DNA of 64,000 nt from Ruminococcus hominis (GTDB taxonomy: Bacteria; Bacillota; Clostridia; Lachnospirales; Lachnospiraceae), in NCBI RefSeq assembly GCF_014287355.1, contig NZ_JACOPE010000001.1, forward strand, positions 310,001 through 374,000. The letters run 5' to 3'. Below the pieces are notes generated by a model. That model had not been told where the DNA came from. It searched no databases and saw nothing but the letters and a program-made list of their open reading frames with translations. Shown piece after piece: positions 8,605-16,852 of the stretch. The translations under genes were made by a program, and so were the position numbers. Numbering within the stretch: the first letter of the stretch is position 1; each line of letters opens with the position of its first letter.

Positions 8605-8961
8605 ATGATGATTAAAATAGATGCAATTGTGAGAGAAGAAAAGTTTGAAGATGTCAAACAGGCATTGCAGGATATAGAAGTGAATGGAATAACAGTGTCG
8701 CAGGTAATGGGGTGTGGTGCTCAACGTGGATACACAGAGATTGTACGTGGTATGGAAATTGGGATTCAAATGAGACCCAAAATAAAATTTGAAATTGTTG
8801 TTTCTTCTGAAGAGTGGGAGAAGAAAACGATTGATGCGATACAGAAAGCGGCATATACAGGAGAAATGGGAGATGGAAAGATATTCAGTTATGAAATTCG
8901 TTCGGCATTGAAAATCCGTACAAAAGAGACTGGATATGATGCCATTCAAGTGACAGAATAA
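8605..8961 (+). CDS. PII-family nitrogen regulator (T-loop lacking the uridylylated Tyr)
   Basis: This 118-residue PII protein is preceded by an AGGAGGT site; ATG at 8605 or 8608. PII trimers bind ATP/ADP and 2-oxoglutarate and plug the Amt pore through the T-loop. Here the T-loop reads GAQRGYTEIVRGMEI: the position of Tyr51 of classical GlnB/GlnK is Val, so regulation by uridylylation at that residue is impossible. The C-terminal GDGKIF and IRT segments for nucleotide binding are kept. It is cotranscribed with the channel just upstream, which is its likely target. Confidence 0.92.
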   Translation: MMIKIDAIVREEKFEDVKQALQDIEVNGITVSQVMGCGAQRGYTEIVRGMEIGIQMRPKIKFEIVVSSEEWEKKTIDAIQKAAYTGEMGDGKIFSYEIRSALKIRTKETGYDAIQVTE

Positions 8962-9032
8962 AGGAAAAGTCAGCTTTACATTACAATAATAATGAAGATA
9001 TTGAAAAAAGATAAAAAAAAATAAAAAAAAGC

Positions 9033-9061
9033 TTGCATTTTTCAAAATGCTATGATAATAT
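9033..9061 (+). promoter_or_regulatory. Promoter of tRNA operon
   Basis: TTGCAT (9033-9038), 17 bases, TAATAT (9056-9061). A 9-bp hairpin (TTCGGCTGT at 9066-9074 with 9085-9093) lies between it and the first tRNA and would be removed during processing. Confidence 0.5.
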
Positions 9062-9101
9062 AAATTTCGGCTGTTACAGACGGCACAGCCGAAATGAATA
9101 A

Positions 9102-9173
9102 GGCTCCATGGTCAAGCGGTTAAGACATCGCCCTTTCACGGCGGTAACACGGGTTCGATTCCCGTTGGAGTCA
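9102..9173 (+). tRNA. tRNA-Glu (anticodon TTC)
   Basis: Acceptor arms GGCTCCA and TGGAGTC pair with one wobble. The T-arm contains GGTTCGATTCC. The anticodon loop CTTTCAC puts TTC at 9135-9137. No CCA is encoded. Confidence 0.95.
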
Positions 9174-9210
9174 TTTAAAGTGCTTTATGCACTTTTTACA
9201 TATAGAATAA

Positions 9211-9282
9211 GGCGCAGTAGCCAAGTGGTAAGGCGTGGGTCTGCAACACCCTGATTCATCGGTTCAAATCCGATCTGTGCCT
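9211..9282 (+). tRNA. tRNA-Cys (anticodon GCA)
   Basis: Acceptor GGCGCAG pairs with CTGTGCC. The anticodon loop CTGCAAC places GCA at 9243-9245, and the T-arm GGTTCAAATCC is intact. Same transcript as tRNA-Glu, 37 bases downstream. Confidence 0.95.
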
Positions 9283-9290
9283 CTTACAAA

Positions 9291-9323
9291 AAGCTCGAAA
9301 ACACGTAGTTTTCGAGCTTTTTT
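9291..9323 (+). terminator. Terminator of tRNA operon
   Basis: AAGCTCGAAAAC (9291-9302) pairs with GTTTTCGAGCTT, loop ACGTA, followed by TTTTTT. Confidence 0.92.
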
Positions 9324-9498
9324 GTTCTGTATTCATACAAATGATTATCAAAGAAAAATGTTGTAATCCGATTATTGATATGGCATAATAAAAATGGCAA
9401 TGTTAAAAATATGCCAAAAAAAAGTAAATAATAAGTAAAAAAATAGTACAGAAGATGTCGTCCCCGGACATTAAAAGGGGACATCAAAGGAGAAAGTT

Positions 9499-11304
9499 AT
9501 GGCAATCGTTTCAATGATTTTATCTTTGTTGAGTGGAGTGGCGCTGTTTTTGTTTGGAATGTCACTTATGGGAGATGGACTAAAGTCTGTCGCAGGTAAT
9601 AAGCTGGAAGCATTTCTTTACAAGATGACGAATACTCCGCTGAAGGGAGTCGCACTTGGTACCGGAGTAACCAGTGTTATTCAATCTTCCTCTGCAACTA
9701 CGGTTATGGTAATCGGTTTTGTAAACTCCGGTATGATGAAGCTAAAACAGGCTATCGGTATCATCATGGGAGCTAATATTGGAACCAGTATTACAGGATG
9801 GATTTTATGTCTCTCCTATATTCAAGGTTCCAACGGAGTGGCAAGTCTTTTATCTACAGCAACAATTTCTGCAGTAGTGGCAGTAATTGGTATTATCCTG
9901 CGTATGTTCGGTAAAAGAACAGTGCATAAGAATCTTGGTAATATCATGTTGGGATTTTCAATCTTGATGACAGGTATGCAGACCATGAGTGGGGCTGTGG
10001 CACCATTGAAAGAAAGTCCGGTATTCGTAGATATGCTTACAATGTTCTCGAATCCATTGGCAGGTATTTTAGTAGGTATCTTATTTACAGCAGTATTGCA
10101 GAGTGCATCCGCAACAGTCGGTGTACTGCAGGCACTCTCAGTAACAGGATTATTAACATTTGCAAGTGCGTTTCCGATTGTTCTTGGAATCGGTGTAGGT
10201 GCTGCCTGTCCAGTTTTAATTTCAGCTATTGGAGCTAATAAGAACGGTAAAAGAACAGCACTTGTATATTTGATGAATGATTTATTCGGTTTGGTTGTAT
10301 GGTCAGTTATTTTCTATACAGTGAATGCGTTTGTTCATTTTACATTTATGGACATGATCATGTCACCAGTAAGCATAGCGTTGTTAAACACAGTATTCCG
10401 TGTAGCAACTGTATGTGTGCTCTTCCCATTTATTCCGAAGCTTGAGCAGTTAGTCTGCTATCTTGTAAAAGACAGTGCGGAAGAATTGGAAGACGAAGCG
10501 GATTTTGATCTGTTGGAAGAACGTTTGATCAATTATCCGGCATTAGCTATCGGACAGTGTCACAGAGCTATGAACGGAATGGCAAAGAAGCTTCGTAAGA
10601 ATGTAAACAGGGCGATGAACCTGATCAATAATTATCAGCAGGATAAGTTTGATAAGGTACAGCGAAAAGAAGATTTGATAGATAAATATGAAAGCCGACT
10701 TGGTGAGTATCTTATTAAACTGACAAAACACGAGATGAATACACTGCAGACCACACAGGTATCTTTGTATCTGCATACAATCAATGACTTTGAACGAATT
10801 GGAGATCATGCATCTTATATCGCACATTTATCGAATGAGATGCACGATAATCATATTCAATTTTCACAGTCGGCATGGGATGAATTAAATGTGGTAATGG
10901 AAGCTGTCCGTGAAGAAATCAATATAACATGTAATGCATTTATGAATGACGATAAAGAGGCCGCTGAACGTGTGGCACCATTGGGTATGCTTATTACAAA
11001 AATGTGTGACGAGTTGAAACTGCACCATGTAGCACGTCTTAGTGATGGAATTTGTGGTCTGGAAGAGGGAACGGTATTCAATGATATTTTGAATAGTTTT
11101 AACCGTATTGCAGCACACTGTGCAAGTGCAATGGTAGCGTTGATGAAGAGTGGAGAGGTAGATTCAGATCCACATATCCATGACTCTAAGATTTATCCAT
11201 CGAATAGTCCGCGATATCTTGAGTATCTGAAAGAGTATTGCGAAAAATATGATATGAAAAATGAAGGTCATGTGTTAAGCATGGAGCCTGAAGAAATTGA
11301 ATAA
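9499..11304 (+). CDS. Na+/phosphate symporter with PhoU-like C-terminal domain
   Basis: The 601-residue protein has two inverted Na/Pi-cotransporter repeats. Each has its signature, TSVIQSSSATTVMVIG (about residue 58) and TAVLQSASATVGVLQ (about 198). About eight membrane spans occupy residues 1-320. Residues ~345-570 are helical and PhoU-like (IGQCHRAMNGMA and HTINDFERIGDHA). Such proteins import phosphate with sodium, and the PhoU-like part is thought to regulate them. It is monocistronic with its own ribosome site (AAAGGAG) and terminator. No pst or pho genes are nearby. Confidence 0.92.
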   Translation: MAIVSMILSLLSGVALFLFGMSLMGDGLKSVAGNKLEAFLYKMTNTPLKGVALGTGVTSVIQSSSATTVMVIGFVNSGMMKLKQAIGIIMGANIGTSITGWILCLSYIQGSNGVASLLSTATISAVVAVIGIILRMFGKRTVHKNLGNIMLGFSILMTGMQTMSGAVAPLKESPVFVDMLTMFSNPLAGILVGILFTAVLQSASATVGVLQALSVTGLLTFASAFPIVLGIGVGAACPVLISAIGANKNGKRTALVYLMNDLFGLVVWSVIFYTVNAFVHFTFMDMIMSPVSIALLNTVFRVATVCVLFPFIPKLEQLVCYLVKDSAEELEDEADFDLLEERLINYPALAIGQCHRAMNGMAKKLRKNVNRAMNLINNYQQDKFDKVQRKEDLIDKYESRLGEYLIKLTKHEMNTLQTTQVSLYLHTINDFERIGDHASYIAHLSNEMHDNHIQFSQSAWDELNVVMEAVREEINITCNAFMNDDKEAAERVAPLGMLITKMCDELKLHHVARLSDGICGLEEGTVFNDILNSFNRIAAHCASAMVALMKSGEVDSDPHIHDSKIYPSNSPRYLEYLKEYCEKYDMKNEGHVLSMEPEEIE

Positions 11305-11317
11305 GTTAGAGTGAAGA

Positions 11318-11362
11318 AAAGAAACTTGTAGAAATTGTATGATTTTGCAGGTTTCTTTTTTT
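11318..11362 (+). terminator. Terminator of Na/Pi symporter
   Basis: AGAAACTTG pairs with CAGGTTTCT (one wobble) across a 20-base loop, followed by seven T. Confidence 0.65.
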
Positions 11363-11385
11363 GAATTAAAATAATTATCGTGCTT

Positions 11386-11433
11386 TTGAAAAATATCTGA
11401 TATAATATATTGTATAGATACATCATATGACAT
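11386..11433 (+). promoter_or_regulatory. Promoter region and GntR operator before first regulator
   Basis: TTGAAA (11386-11391) and TATTGT (11408-11413) are a modest promoter pair. ATACATCATATGACAT at 11418-11433 is, on the other strand, 15 of 16 bases identical to the operator word found at 18377 (ATGTTATATGATGTAT). The first regulator gene is therefore probably under the same control as the sugar-amine genes. Confidence 0.55.
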
Positions 11434-11474
11434 ATTTAGAGTCTCGTTAATAAAAAAAGAGAGGGCTATCGTAA

Positions 11475-12239
11475 ATGATAAAATTAAATAGTGCGATACC
11501 ACTGTATCAACAAGTGGCAGAAGATTTGAAAAATAGAATAGAACAAGGTGAGTTTTGTTCGGGACAATCTATTCCAAGTGAAGCAAAATTGTGTGAACAA
11601 TACGAAGTTAGCAGAATTACAATTAGAAATGCAATTGCAGAACTGGTTGAACAAGAAATTTTAGTGAAATATCAAGGTAAGGGTGTGTTTGTACGTACAC
11701 CTAAAATTTCCTCGAGTTTGACAACATTCAAAGGCTTCACATATTTTTGTCAAGAAAATCATATAAAAACTTATACAAAGATTCTTGAAAATAAAGTGAT
11801 TTCAGCTAACGCGGTGATGGCAAAAAAATTAGAACTAAAAGATGGGGAAAAGCTTGTATATTTGAAGCGTCTACGACACGTAAATGATAGACCTGTTATG
11901 ATAGAACATGTATATTTGCCATATTCGAAATATGGATTTCTTTCAAAAATAGATATGGAAAATTGTTCGCTTTATGAGAAAATAACAGAGAAAACAGGAT
12001 TACAGATAGAAGATAATTGTTATACTTCGATTATGCTTGAAACTAATATAACAACAGAAGAAGAGATTGTTTTGATGGGACTTTCAGAACCTGATGCAGT
12101 GTTTGTATTAACAGAAACGGTTTATATGAATACAGGAAATCCTCTACATATTACAAAACAGGTACTTTTGGGGGATTATTTTAAATTTTTCATGTCAAAT
12201 AAAGTAAATCAGTTATCGATGAATTGGAAAAAAATGTAA
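11475..12239 (+). CDS. GntR-family regulator, UTRA type (sugar-amine locus, 1)
   Basis: 254 residues: winged helix at about 8-72 (IPSEAKLCEQYEVSRITIRN, then YQGKGVFV) and UTRA ligand domain at about 95-240. It heads the PTS/deglycase locus and is followed by a second, homologous GntR gene. The ligand of UTRA regulators is usually a phosphorylated sugar or amine made by the genes they control, so a glycated-amine phosphate is a reasonable guess. An operator-like sequence in its own promoter suggests autoregulation. Confidence 0.9.
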   Translation: MIKLNSAIPLYQQVAEDLKNRIEQGEFCSGQSIPSEAKLCEQYEVSRITIRNAIAELVEQEILVKYQGKGVFVRTPKISSSLTTFKGFTYFCQENHIKTYTKILENKVISANAVMAKKLELKDGEKLVYLKRLRHVNDRPVMIEHVYLPYSKYGFLSKIDMENCSLYEKITEKTGLQIEDNCYTSIMLETNITTEEEIVLMGLSEPDAVFVLTETVYMNTGNPLHITKQVLLGDYFKFFMSNKVNQLSMNWKKM

Positions 12240-12302
12240 CTGTAGTTATCTATAATAATTTCGAAGAGAAGAGTATATTGTATGGATTTTCAGAAGACAC
12301 TA

Positions 12303-12348
12303 TAGACATTGAACAATAAATGTTATATAATGTATTATTATGTAACAT
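12303..12348 (+). promoter_or_regulatory. Promoter with overlapping operator before second GntR gene
   Basis: TAGACA (12303-12308), 17 bases, TATAAT (12326-12331). An inverted repeat ATGTTA (12320-12325) to TAACAT (12343-12348) covers the -10. The enclosed ATGTTATATAATGTATTATT resembles the words at 13205 and 18377. Confidence 0.7.
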
Positions 12349-12378
12349 AACGCATTGTGATAAATGGGGAGAAGTAAT

Positions 12379-13098
12379 ATGGGAAAAAATAACAACATAA
12401 ATCCAGACAGTATGATTCCGATGTATAAGCAAATAGTGAATCTATTAAATGAAAAAATTGAAAAAGGTGAATTAAAACCTGGAGATAAGCTTCCATCAGA
12501 GGCTGAACTAATGGAGGCATATTCTGTAAGTAGAATAACCATTCGTTCAGCAATCAGTGAGTTAGAAGAAGATGGTCTCGTAATCAGATCTCGAGGAAAA
12601 GGGACTTTTATTGCATCTAAGAAAGCTATGTATTCGGCAGATGATACGGTTGGATTTACACATTCATGTCAGCAGGAGGGAAAACAAGCTACTACAAAAG
12701 TGGTGGATGTGTCATGGATATATCCGACGATGTCAGACACACAATATCTAGATATAGAAGAGGATACAACGATTTTATGCACAAAGCGTTTACGCTTTGT
12801 AGATGATGTTCCTACAATGATTGAAACCAACCATTATGGAAAAGGATTCTCGTTTTTGGAAGGAGAAGATTTAAACCAGTCGTTGTATGATATTTTACAA
12901 AAACATAAAATTACACTTGGAAAAAGCATCCGTACATTAGAAGTTGTATATGCAAATGCTCAGGAAGCAAGTTTATTGAATATAAAAAAGGGAGAAGCAT
13001 TGTTACTTTTTACAGATAAGCATCAAGATGAAAAAGGAAAACCATTGTTTGTATCAAAACAAGTGTATTGTACAGAACGATTAAAATTCTATCTTTAA
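12379..13098 (+). CDS. GntR-family regulator, UTRA type (sugar-amine locus, 2)
   Basis: ATG at 12379 is chosen because GGGGAG (12366-12371) is well spaced; an in-frame ATG at 12364 overlaps that site. The 239-residue product has the winged helix (about 8-75: LPSEAELMEAYSVSRITIRS, RGKGTFI) and a UTRA domain (about 90-235). It is clearly a paralogue of the gene just upstream. Two related regulators with shared operators may read two substrates, which would match the two deglycase genes further along. Ends in a strong terminator, so the PTS operon starts afresh. Confidence 0.9.
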   Translation: MGKNNNINPDSMIPMYKQIVNLLNEKIEKGELKPGDKLPSEAELMEAYSVSRITIRSAISELEEDGLVIRSRGKGTFIASKKAMYSADDTVGFTHSCQQEGKQATTKVVDVSWIYPTMSDTQYLDIEEDTTILCTKRLRFVDDVPTMIETNHYGKGFSFLEGEDLNQSLYDILQKHKITLGKSIRTLEVVYANAQEASLLNIKKGEALLLFTDKHQDEKGKPLFVSKQVYCTERLKFYL

Positions 13099-13118
13099 AA
13101 TAAAAATCAGAAAATAAA

Positions 13119-13162
13119 AAATAGTGCTTTTGCATAAAAAAATGCAGAAGTACTATTTTTTT
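13119..13162 (+). terminator. Terminator between GntR gene and PTS operon
   Basis: A 17-bp stem (13119-13135 with 13142-13158, two wobble pairs), loop of six A, then a run of T. Confidence 0.9.
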
Positions 13163-13163
13163 G

Positions 13164-13226
13164 TTGACAGAAACGTCAGACAGTAGTAAACTTATTGTAA
13201 CGAGATGTTATATGATGTTATATCAC
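13164..13226 (+). promoter_or_regulatory. PTS operon promoter and tandem operator
   Basis: TTGACA (13164-13169), 17 bases, TAAACT (13187-13192). Near the expected start site are two direct copies of a 10-base word, ATGTTATATG then ATGTTATATC (13205-13224). The same word occurs at 12320 and 18377, so this is the probable GntR binding site. Confidence 0.75.
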
Positions 13227-13245
13227 AAGAATAGGAGGAGTGATA

Positions 13246-13668
13246 ATGAACAAAATATTGCTTGCTAGTCATGGGCCCTTGGCAAACGGAATGAAAAAGA
13301 CAGCGGAATTTTTAATGGGGCAAAATGAAAATGTAGAAACTCTATGTGCATATGTAGATGAAAAATCTAAAGATCTTCCGGAAATGATAGAAAAGTGGAT
13401 GAATGAAAGAAATCCAGAAGACCAGTGGGTTGTTATCACAGATATATTTGGAGGGAGCATCAATAATGAATTTATGATAAGAGCACAAGAGGGGGGATAT
13501 TGGCTAATAGCAGGAATGAATCTCCCATTAGTTCTTAGTTTGTGGTATGAAACGGAAAATTTGACAGAGAAACAACTGGAAACTAATATTTCAGAAGCAA
13601 GTGAAGGTATTGTTTTATGTAATAAGTTATTGTCTAAGGATAAAATAGAGGAAGACGATGAATTTTAA
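13246..13668 (+). CDS. PTS EIIA, mannose/fructose/sorbose family
   Basis: Start at ATG 13246, seven bases after AGGAGG. The 140-residue protein has the phosphorylatable His in ILLASHGPLA (His9) and the FGGSINNEF segment near residue 69, both typical of EIIA-Man. It takes phosphate from HPr (gene at 26.2 kb) and passes it to the EIIB encoded next. A mannose-type set of four separate subunits beside SIS deglycases is the arrangement of the Salmonella/Enterococcus glucoselysine-fructoselysine (Gfr) PTS. Confidence 0.92.
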   Translation: MNKILLASHGPLANGMKKTAEFLMGQNENVETLCAYVDEKSKDLPEMIEKWMNERNPEDQWVVITDIFGGSINNEFMIRAQEGGYWLIAGMNLPLVLSLWYETENLTEKQLETNISEASEGIVLCNKLLSKDKIEEDDEF

Positions 13669-13700
13669 AACCAATTAAAACGAGATACGGAGGATGTAAA

Positions 13701-14174
13701 ATGATTAAATTATTAAGAGTAGATCACAGATTATTACATGGTCAGGTCGCTATGGCGTGGACACAATCGTTAGATTCAGATTGCATTTTAATTGCAAATG
13801 ATGCGGTTGTGAATGATAACATTCGGAAAACAACAATGAAACTGGCTAAGCCAAATGGGGTGAAGCTCGTTATGAAAAATATTGAAGATTCCATCACTGC
13901 ATTAAATGCAGGTGTTACAGATAAATATAAATTATTTATCGTTGTAGAGAGTATTGAGGATGCATATCGATTGGCCAAAGGACATGCGGGAATACGCTCT
14001 ATCAATCTTGGCGGTTGTAAGCCAAGGGAGGACATTGTTAAGACACTTTATAAGACAATTCCAGTTACTGCCCGGGATGAGGAAATGTTAAAAGAGTTGT
14101 TAAATGATGGGATTGAAATTGAAATCAGGCAGGTGCCTGGTGAACAGAAAGTAAAAGTATCAGAGAACATGTGA
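13701..14174 (+). CDS. PTS EIIB, mannose/fructose/sorbose family
   Basis: 157 residues with the N-terminal signature LLRVDHRLLHGQVAMAW; the His of LLHGQ (His14) is the phosphorylated residue. Another family marker is NLGG near residue 97. It receives phosphate from EIIA and transfers it to the sugar moving through EIIC/EIID. Its stop (14172-14174) lies within the ribosome site of the EIIC gene, indicating translational coupling. Confidence 0.93.
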   Translation: MIKLLRVDHRLLHGQVAMAWTQSLDSDCILIANDAVVNDNIRKTTMKLAKPNGVKLVMKNIEDSITALNAGVTDKYKLFIVVESIEDAYRLAKGHAGIRSINLGGCKPREDIVKTLYKTIPVTARDEEMLKELLNDGIEIEIRQVPGEQKVKVSENM

Positions 14175-14185
14175 GGAGGAAAATT

Positions 14186-14953
14186 ATGTTAATTCAGGCA
14201 ATTCTAATAGGGTTGATTGCCATGTTTGTTACTTTTGAGTGGATGTTTGGAACAAACTTAGGATCACGTCCAATCATTACAGGAATGCTTGTTGGATTGG
14301 TTATGGGTGATTTGAAAACGGGAATCATTCTTGGTGCAACCCTTGAAATGGTATTTATTGGTTCTATTACACTTGGAGCAGCAGTTCCACCAGACGTAAT
14401 CACAGGTGGTATTCTGGGTGCTGCATTTGCAATTTCAACGGGAAAAGGTGCAGATGTAGCACTGGCTCTGGCATTCCCAATTGCAACGTTATATTTGGTT
14501 GTTGACAATGTACTTACACTTGGAATACTTCCATTCTTTTTACATAAAGCGGATAACTATATAGAAAAAGGCGATTTTAAAGGAATGGAGCGAATGCATA
14601 TACTAGGTGGATTTGTGGTGAAAAGTTTACCAAGAGGAATTATATGTGCAGTAGCATTTTATCTTGGAACACCAGTTATGAACCGAGTTCTTGAAGCGAT
14701 TCCTGAGTTTGTTCAGAATGGACTTGTGGCAGCAGCAGGATTTATTCCGGCACTTGGAATTGCTCTGCTTGCACAGATGATTTTGTCTAAGAAAACAATG
14801 GTATATTTTATTCTTGGATTTGCATTAGCTGCTTACCTTAAGATTCCAATGCTTGGAATTGCAATGATGGCAGGATGTTTAGCAGTTATCCTTGTGCAGA
14901 TGCAGGGAACACAGAAAGTAGCAGTACAGGAGGTGGAAGATGATGACTTCTAA
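14186..14953 (+). CDS. PTS EIIC, mannose/fructose/sorbose family
   Basis: ATG at 14186 follows GAGGAGGA. The 255-residue membrane protein has 7-8 hydrophobic spans and the family segment GATLEMVFIGSITLGAA (about residues 50-66), part of the substrate path. It forms the channel with EIID, whose gene overlaps its last 14 bases. Confidence 0.93.
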   Translation: MLIQAILIGLIAMFVTFEWMFGTNLGSRPIITGMLVGLVMGDLKTGIILGATLEMVFIGSITLGAAVPPDVITGGILGAAFAISTGKGADVALALAFPIATLYLVVDNVLTLGILPFFLHKADNYIEKGDFKGMERMHILGGFVVKSLPRGIICAVAFYLGTPVMNRVLEAIPEFVQNGLVAAAGFIPALGIALLAQMILSKKTMVYFILGFALAAYLKIPMLGIAMMAGCLAVILVQMQGTQKVAVQEVEDDDF

Positions 14954-15767
14954 TACAGCAGAACAGAAGAATGTAATTGGAAAGAAGGAATTAAGATCAA
15001 TCTTTTTACGTTCATTATCTTTGGAATACTCATGGAATTATGAGAGACAACAGAATATGGGATATTGTTTTGCAATGCTTCCTGCGATTAAAAAGATTTA
15101 TCAGAAAAAAGAAGATCAGATAGCAGCAGCAAAACGCCACATGGAATTTTTTAATACAACACCATACATTTCAACGGCAGTGTTTGGAATTTCAACAGCA
15201 ATGGAAGAGAGCAACGCTAGAAATGAAGATTTCGATACATCATCTATTAACAATGTAAAGGTTGCATTGATGGGACCATTAGCAGGTATTGGAGATTCTA
15301 TGTTCTGGGGAACACTTCGAGTAATTGCAACAGGAATAGGTACATCCCTTGCTATGCAAGGTAGTATCCTAGGACCACTTTTATTTTGGCTTATATTCAA
15401 CGTGCCGGCATTTGCAGTTCGATATATTTGCTTAAAATTCGGATATAAATTTGGAACAAGTTTTCTGAATAAAATTGAAGAATCAGGTATGATGCCTAAA
15501 TTGACATTTGGTGCAGCGGTACTTGGACTTATGGTAATTGGTGCAATGATACCGAGTATGATAACGGTTAATATTGCTGGAGCTATCGGAAGTGGCGATG
15601 CAGCAGTAAAGGTACAGGAAATCTTAGATGGTATTATGCCAAACCTTGTTCCATTTGCAATGACATTAGGTATTTATGGGCTTTTGCAGAAAAAAGTCAA
15701 AGTTTCATGGATATTGATCGTACTTATGGTTGTAGGAATTGTTGGAGCACTTGTAGGTATTTTTTAA
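14940..15767 (+). CDS. PTS EIID, mannose/fructose/sorbose family
   Basis: The 275-residue protein starts in the overlapping ATGATG. It shows the EIID signatures RSLSLEYSWNYERQQNMGY (about residue 21), PYISTAVFGISTAMEE (about 74) and MGPLAGIGDSMFWGTLR (about 111). The soluble N-terminal half packs against EIIC, and the C-terminal half has membrane spans. Completes the four-part transporter. Confidence 0.93.
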   Translation: MMTSNTAEQKNVIGKKELRSIFLRSLSLEYSWNYERQQNMGYCFAMLPAIKKIYQKKEDQIAAAKRHMEFFNTTPYISTAVFGISTAMEESNARNEDFDTSSINNVKVALMGPLAGIGDSMFWGTLRVIATGIGTSLAMQGSILGPLLFWLIFNVPAFAVRYICLKFGYKFGTSFLNKIEESGMMPKLTFGAAVLGLMVIGAMIPSMITVNIAGAIGSGDAAVKVQEILDGIMPNLVPFAMTLGIYGLLQKKVKVSWILIVLMVVGIVGALVGIF

Positions 15768-15790
15768 TTTAGATTTAGGAGGAAATTATC

Positions 15791-16792
15791 ATGATGGTAA
15801 AGTTTGATGAAAATCAGATTTTGAAAAACGGAGAATATATTTATGCTCAGAGAGCAGAGATTGAAAAAATAGCAGATGCTGTTTGCGAGAAAGGGTTTGA
15901 CAATATTTTGTTTACTTCTTCAGGAGGTTCACTTGCAATGATGCAGCCTTTTGATTACATGATTTCAGTAATGTCTAACCTGAATGTACAATCACAGATT
16001 TCAGCAGAACTTCTTGTTGAGGGAAATAATCATCTTACAGATAAGACATTAGTATTTATGGCATCAAAATCAGGCGATACAAAAGAGACAGTTGCTGCTG
16101 CTAAGTATGTAAAAGAAAAAGGAGCAACGATTGTGTCTGTTTTAGGAGTTGACAATTCGCCGCTGGGTGAGTTATCAGATTATTCAGTTGTATACAAAGA
16201 TGGAAGACCACAAGAGTATGTTTTGTATATGCTAATTGGAAAAATGTTGGAAAATAAAGGATTCTTTGATGATTACAAACAGTTTGCAGATGAATTGAAG
16301 AATCTTCCGGCAGCCCTGGTATCGGTAGGAAAAGCAAGTGAGCCAAAAGCAAGAGCATATGCAGAGAAGTATAAAGATGATCCATATCAGATTTGGATTG
16401 GTTCAGGTAATTTGTGGGGACCTACATATTCATTTGCAATGTGTGTATTAGAGGAATCACAGTGGCTGAGAACAAAATCTGTAACATCTCCGGAATTTTT
16501 CCACGGAACAATTGAATTGGTGGAAAAAGGAGTTTGTGTAGCCTTAAATATGACAGAAGGACAGACTAGAAAATTGGATCAGCGAGTAAAAGATTTTGTA
16601 GGACAGTATACAGATGACTTTACAGTATTTGATACAGCAGATTATGAATTGCCTGGTATTAGTGACAAATTTAGATGGATGCTTTCTCCGGTTGTGATTA
16701 ACGCGGTATTGTCCAGAGTGAGCAAGAATTTTGAACAAATTAGAAATCATTCACTTGATATTAGACGTTACTATAGAAAAGTAGAATATTAG
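15791..16792 (+). CDS. SIS-domain deglycase, FrlB/GfrE-F-like (1)
   Basis: 333 residues with two SIS (sugar isomerase) domains, about 35-170 and 195-325. The first loop is TSSGGSLAMM (about residue 43) and the second ends in the conserved SPEFFHGTIELVE (about 235) with the catalytic-region His/Glu. The last residues, RRYYRKVEY, match the closing RRYY...VEY of E. coli FrlB. FrlB-type enzymes split fructoselysine 6-phosphate, or glucoselysine 6-phosphate in the Gfr system, into glucose 6-phosphate and lysine. Directly after the PTS genes, so it acts on the imported, phosphorylated substrate. Which amine is attached is unknown. Confidence 0.85.
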   Translation: MMVKFDENQILKNGEYIYAQRAEIEKIADAVCEKGFDNILFTSSGGSLAMMQPFDYMISVMSNLNVQSQISAELLVEGNNHLTDKTLVFMASKSGDTKETVAAAKYVKEKGATIVSVLGVDNSPLGELSDYSVVYKDGRPQEYVLYMLIGKMLENKGFFDDYKQFADELKNLPAALVSVGKASEPKARAYAEKYKDDPYQIWIGSGNLWGPTYSFAMCVLEESQWLRTKSVTSPEFFHGTIELVEKGVCVALNMTEGQTRKLDQRVKDFVGQYTDDFTVFDTADYELPGISDKFRWMLSPVVINAVLSRVSKNFEQIRNHSLDIRRYYRKVEY

Positions 16793-16803
16793 ATTAATGA
16801 GTA

Positions 16804-16838
16804 GGATACCGCGAATAGAATTTGCGGTGTCCTTTTTT
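16804..16838 (+). terminator. Internal terminator after first deglycase
   Basis: GGATACCGC (16804-16812) pairs with GCGGTGTCC (16824-16832), then TTTTTT. It splits the locus, so the kinase and later genes probably get reduced read-through. Confidence 0.85.
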
Positions 16839-16852
16839 AGAGGTAAAAAAAT

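Noticed and set aside
8596..9045. 149-residue minus-strand frame over the PII gene
   Set aside because: It is the complement of a clear PII gene and a low-complexity AT stretch, with no ribosome site. The same reasoning was used for other long antisense frames such as 32689-33417, 38667-39212 and 34143-34682.
9066..9093. Riboswitch upstream of tRNA-Glu
   Set aside because: A single 9-bp hairpin between promoter and tRNA is best read as a leader removed in processing.
13098..13245. Sigma-54 promoter as used by Salmonella gfr genes
   Set aside because: A clear TTGACA-17-TAAACT promoter is present, I saw no -24/-12 GG-GC element, and the locus has GntR genes instead of a sigma-54 activator.
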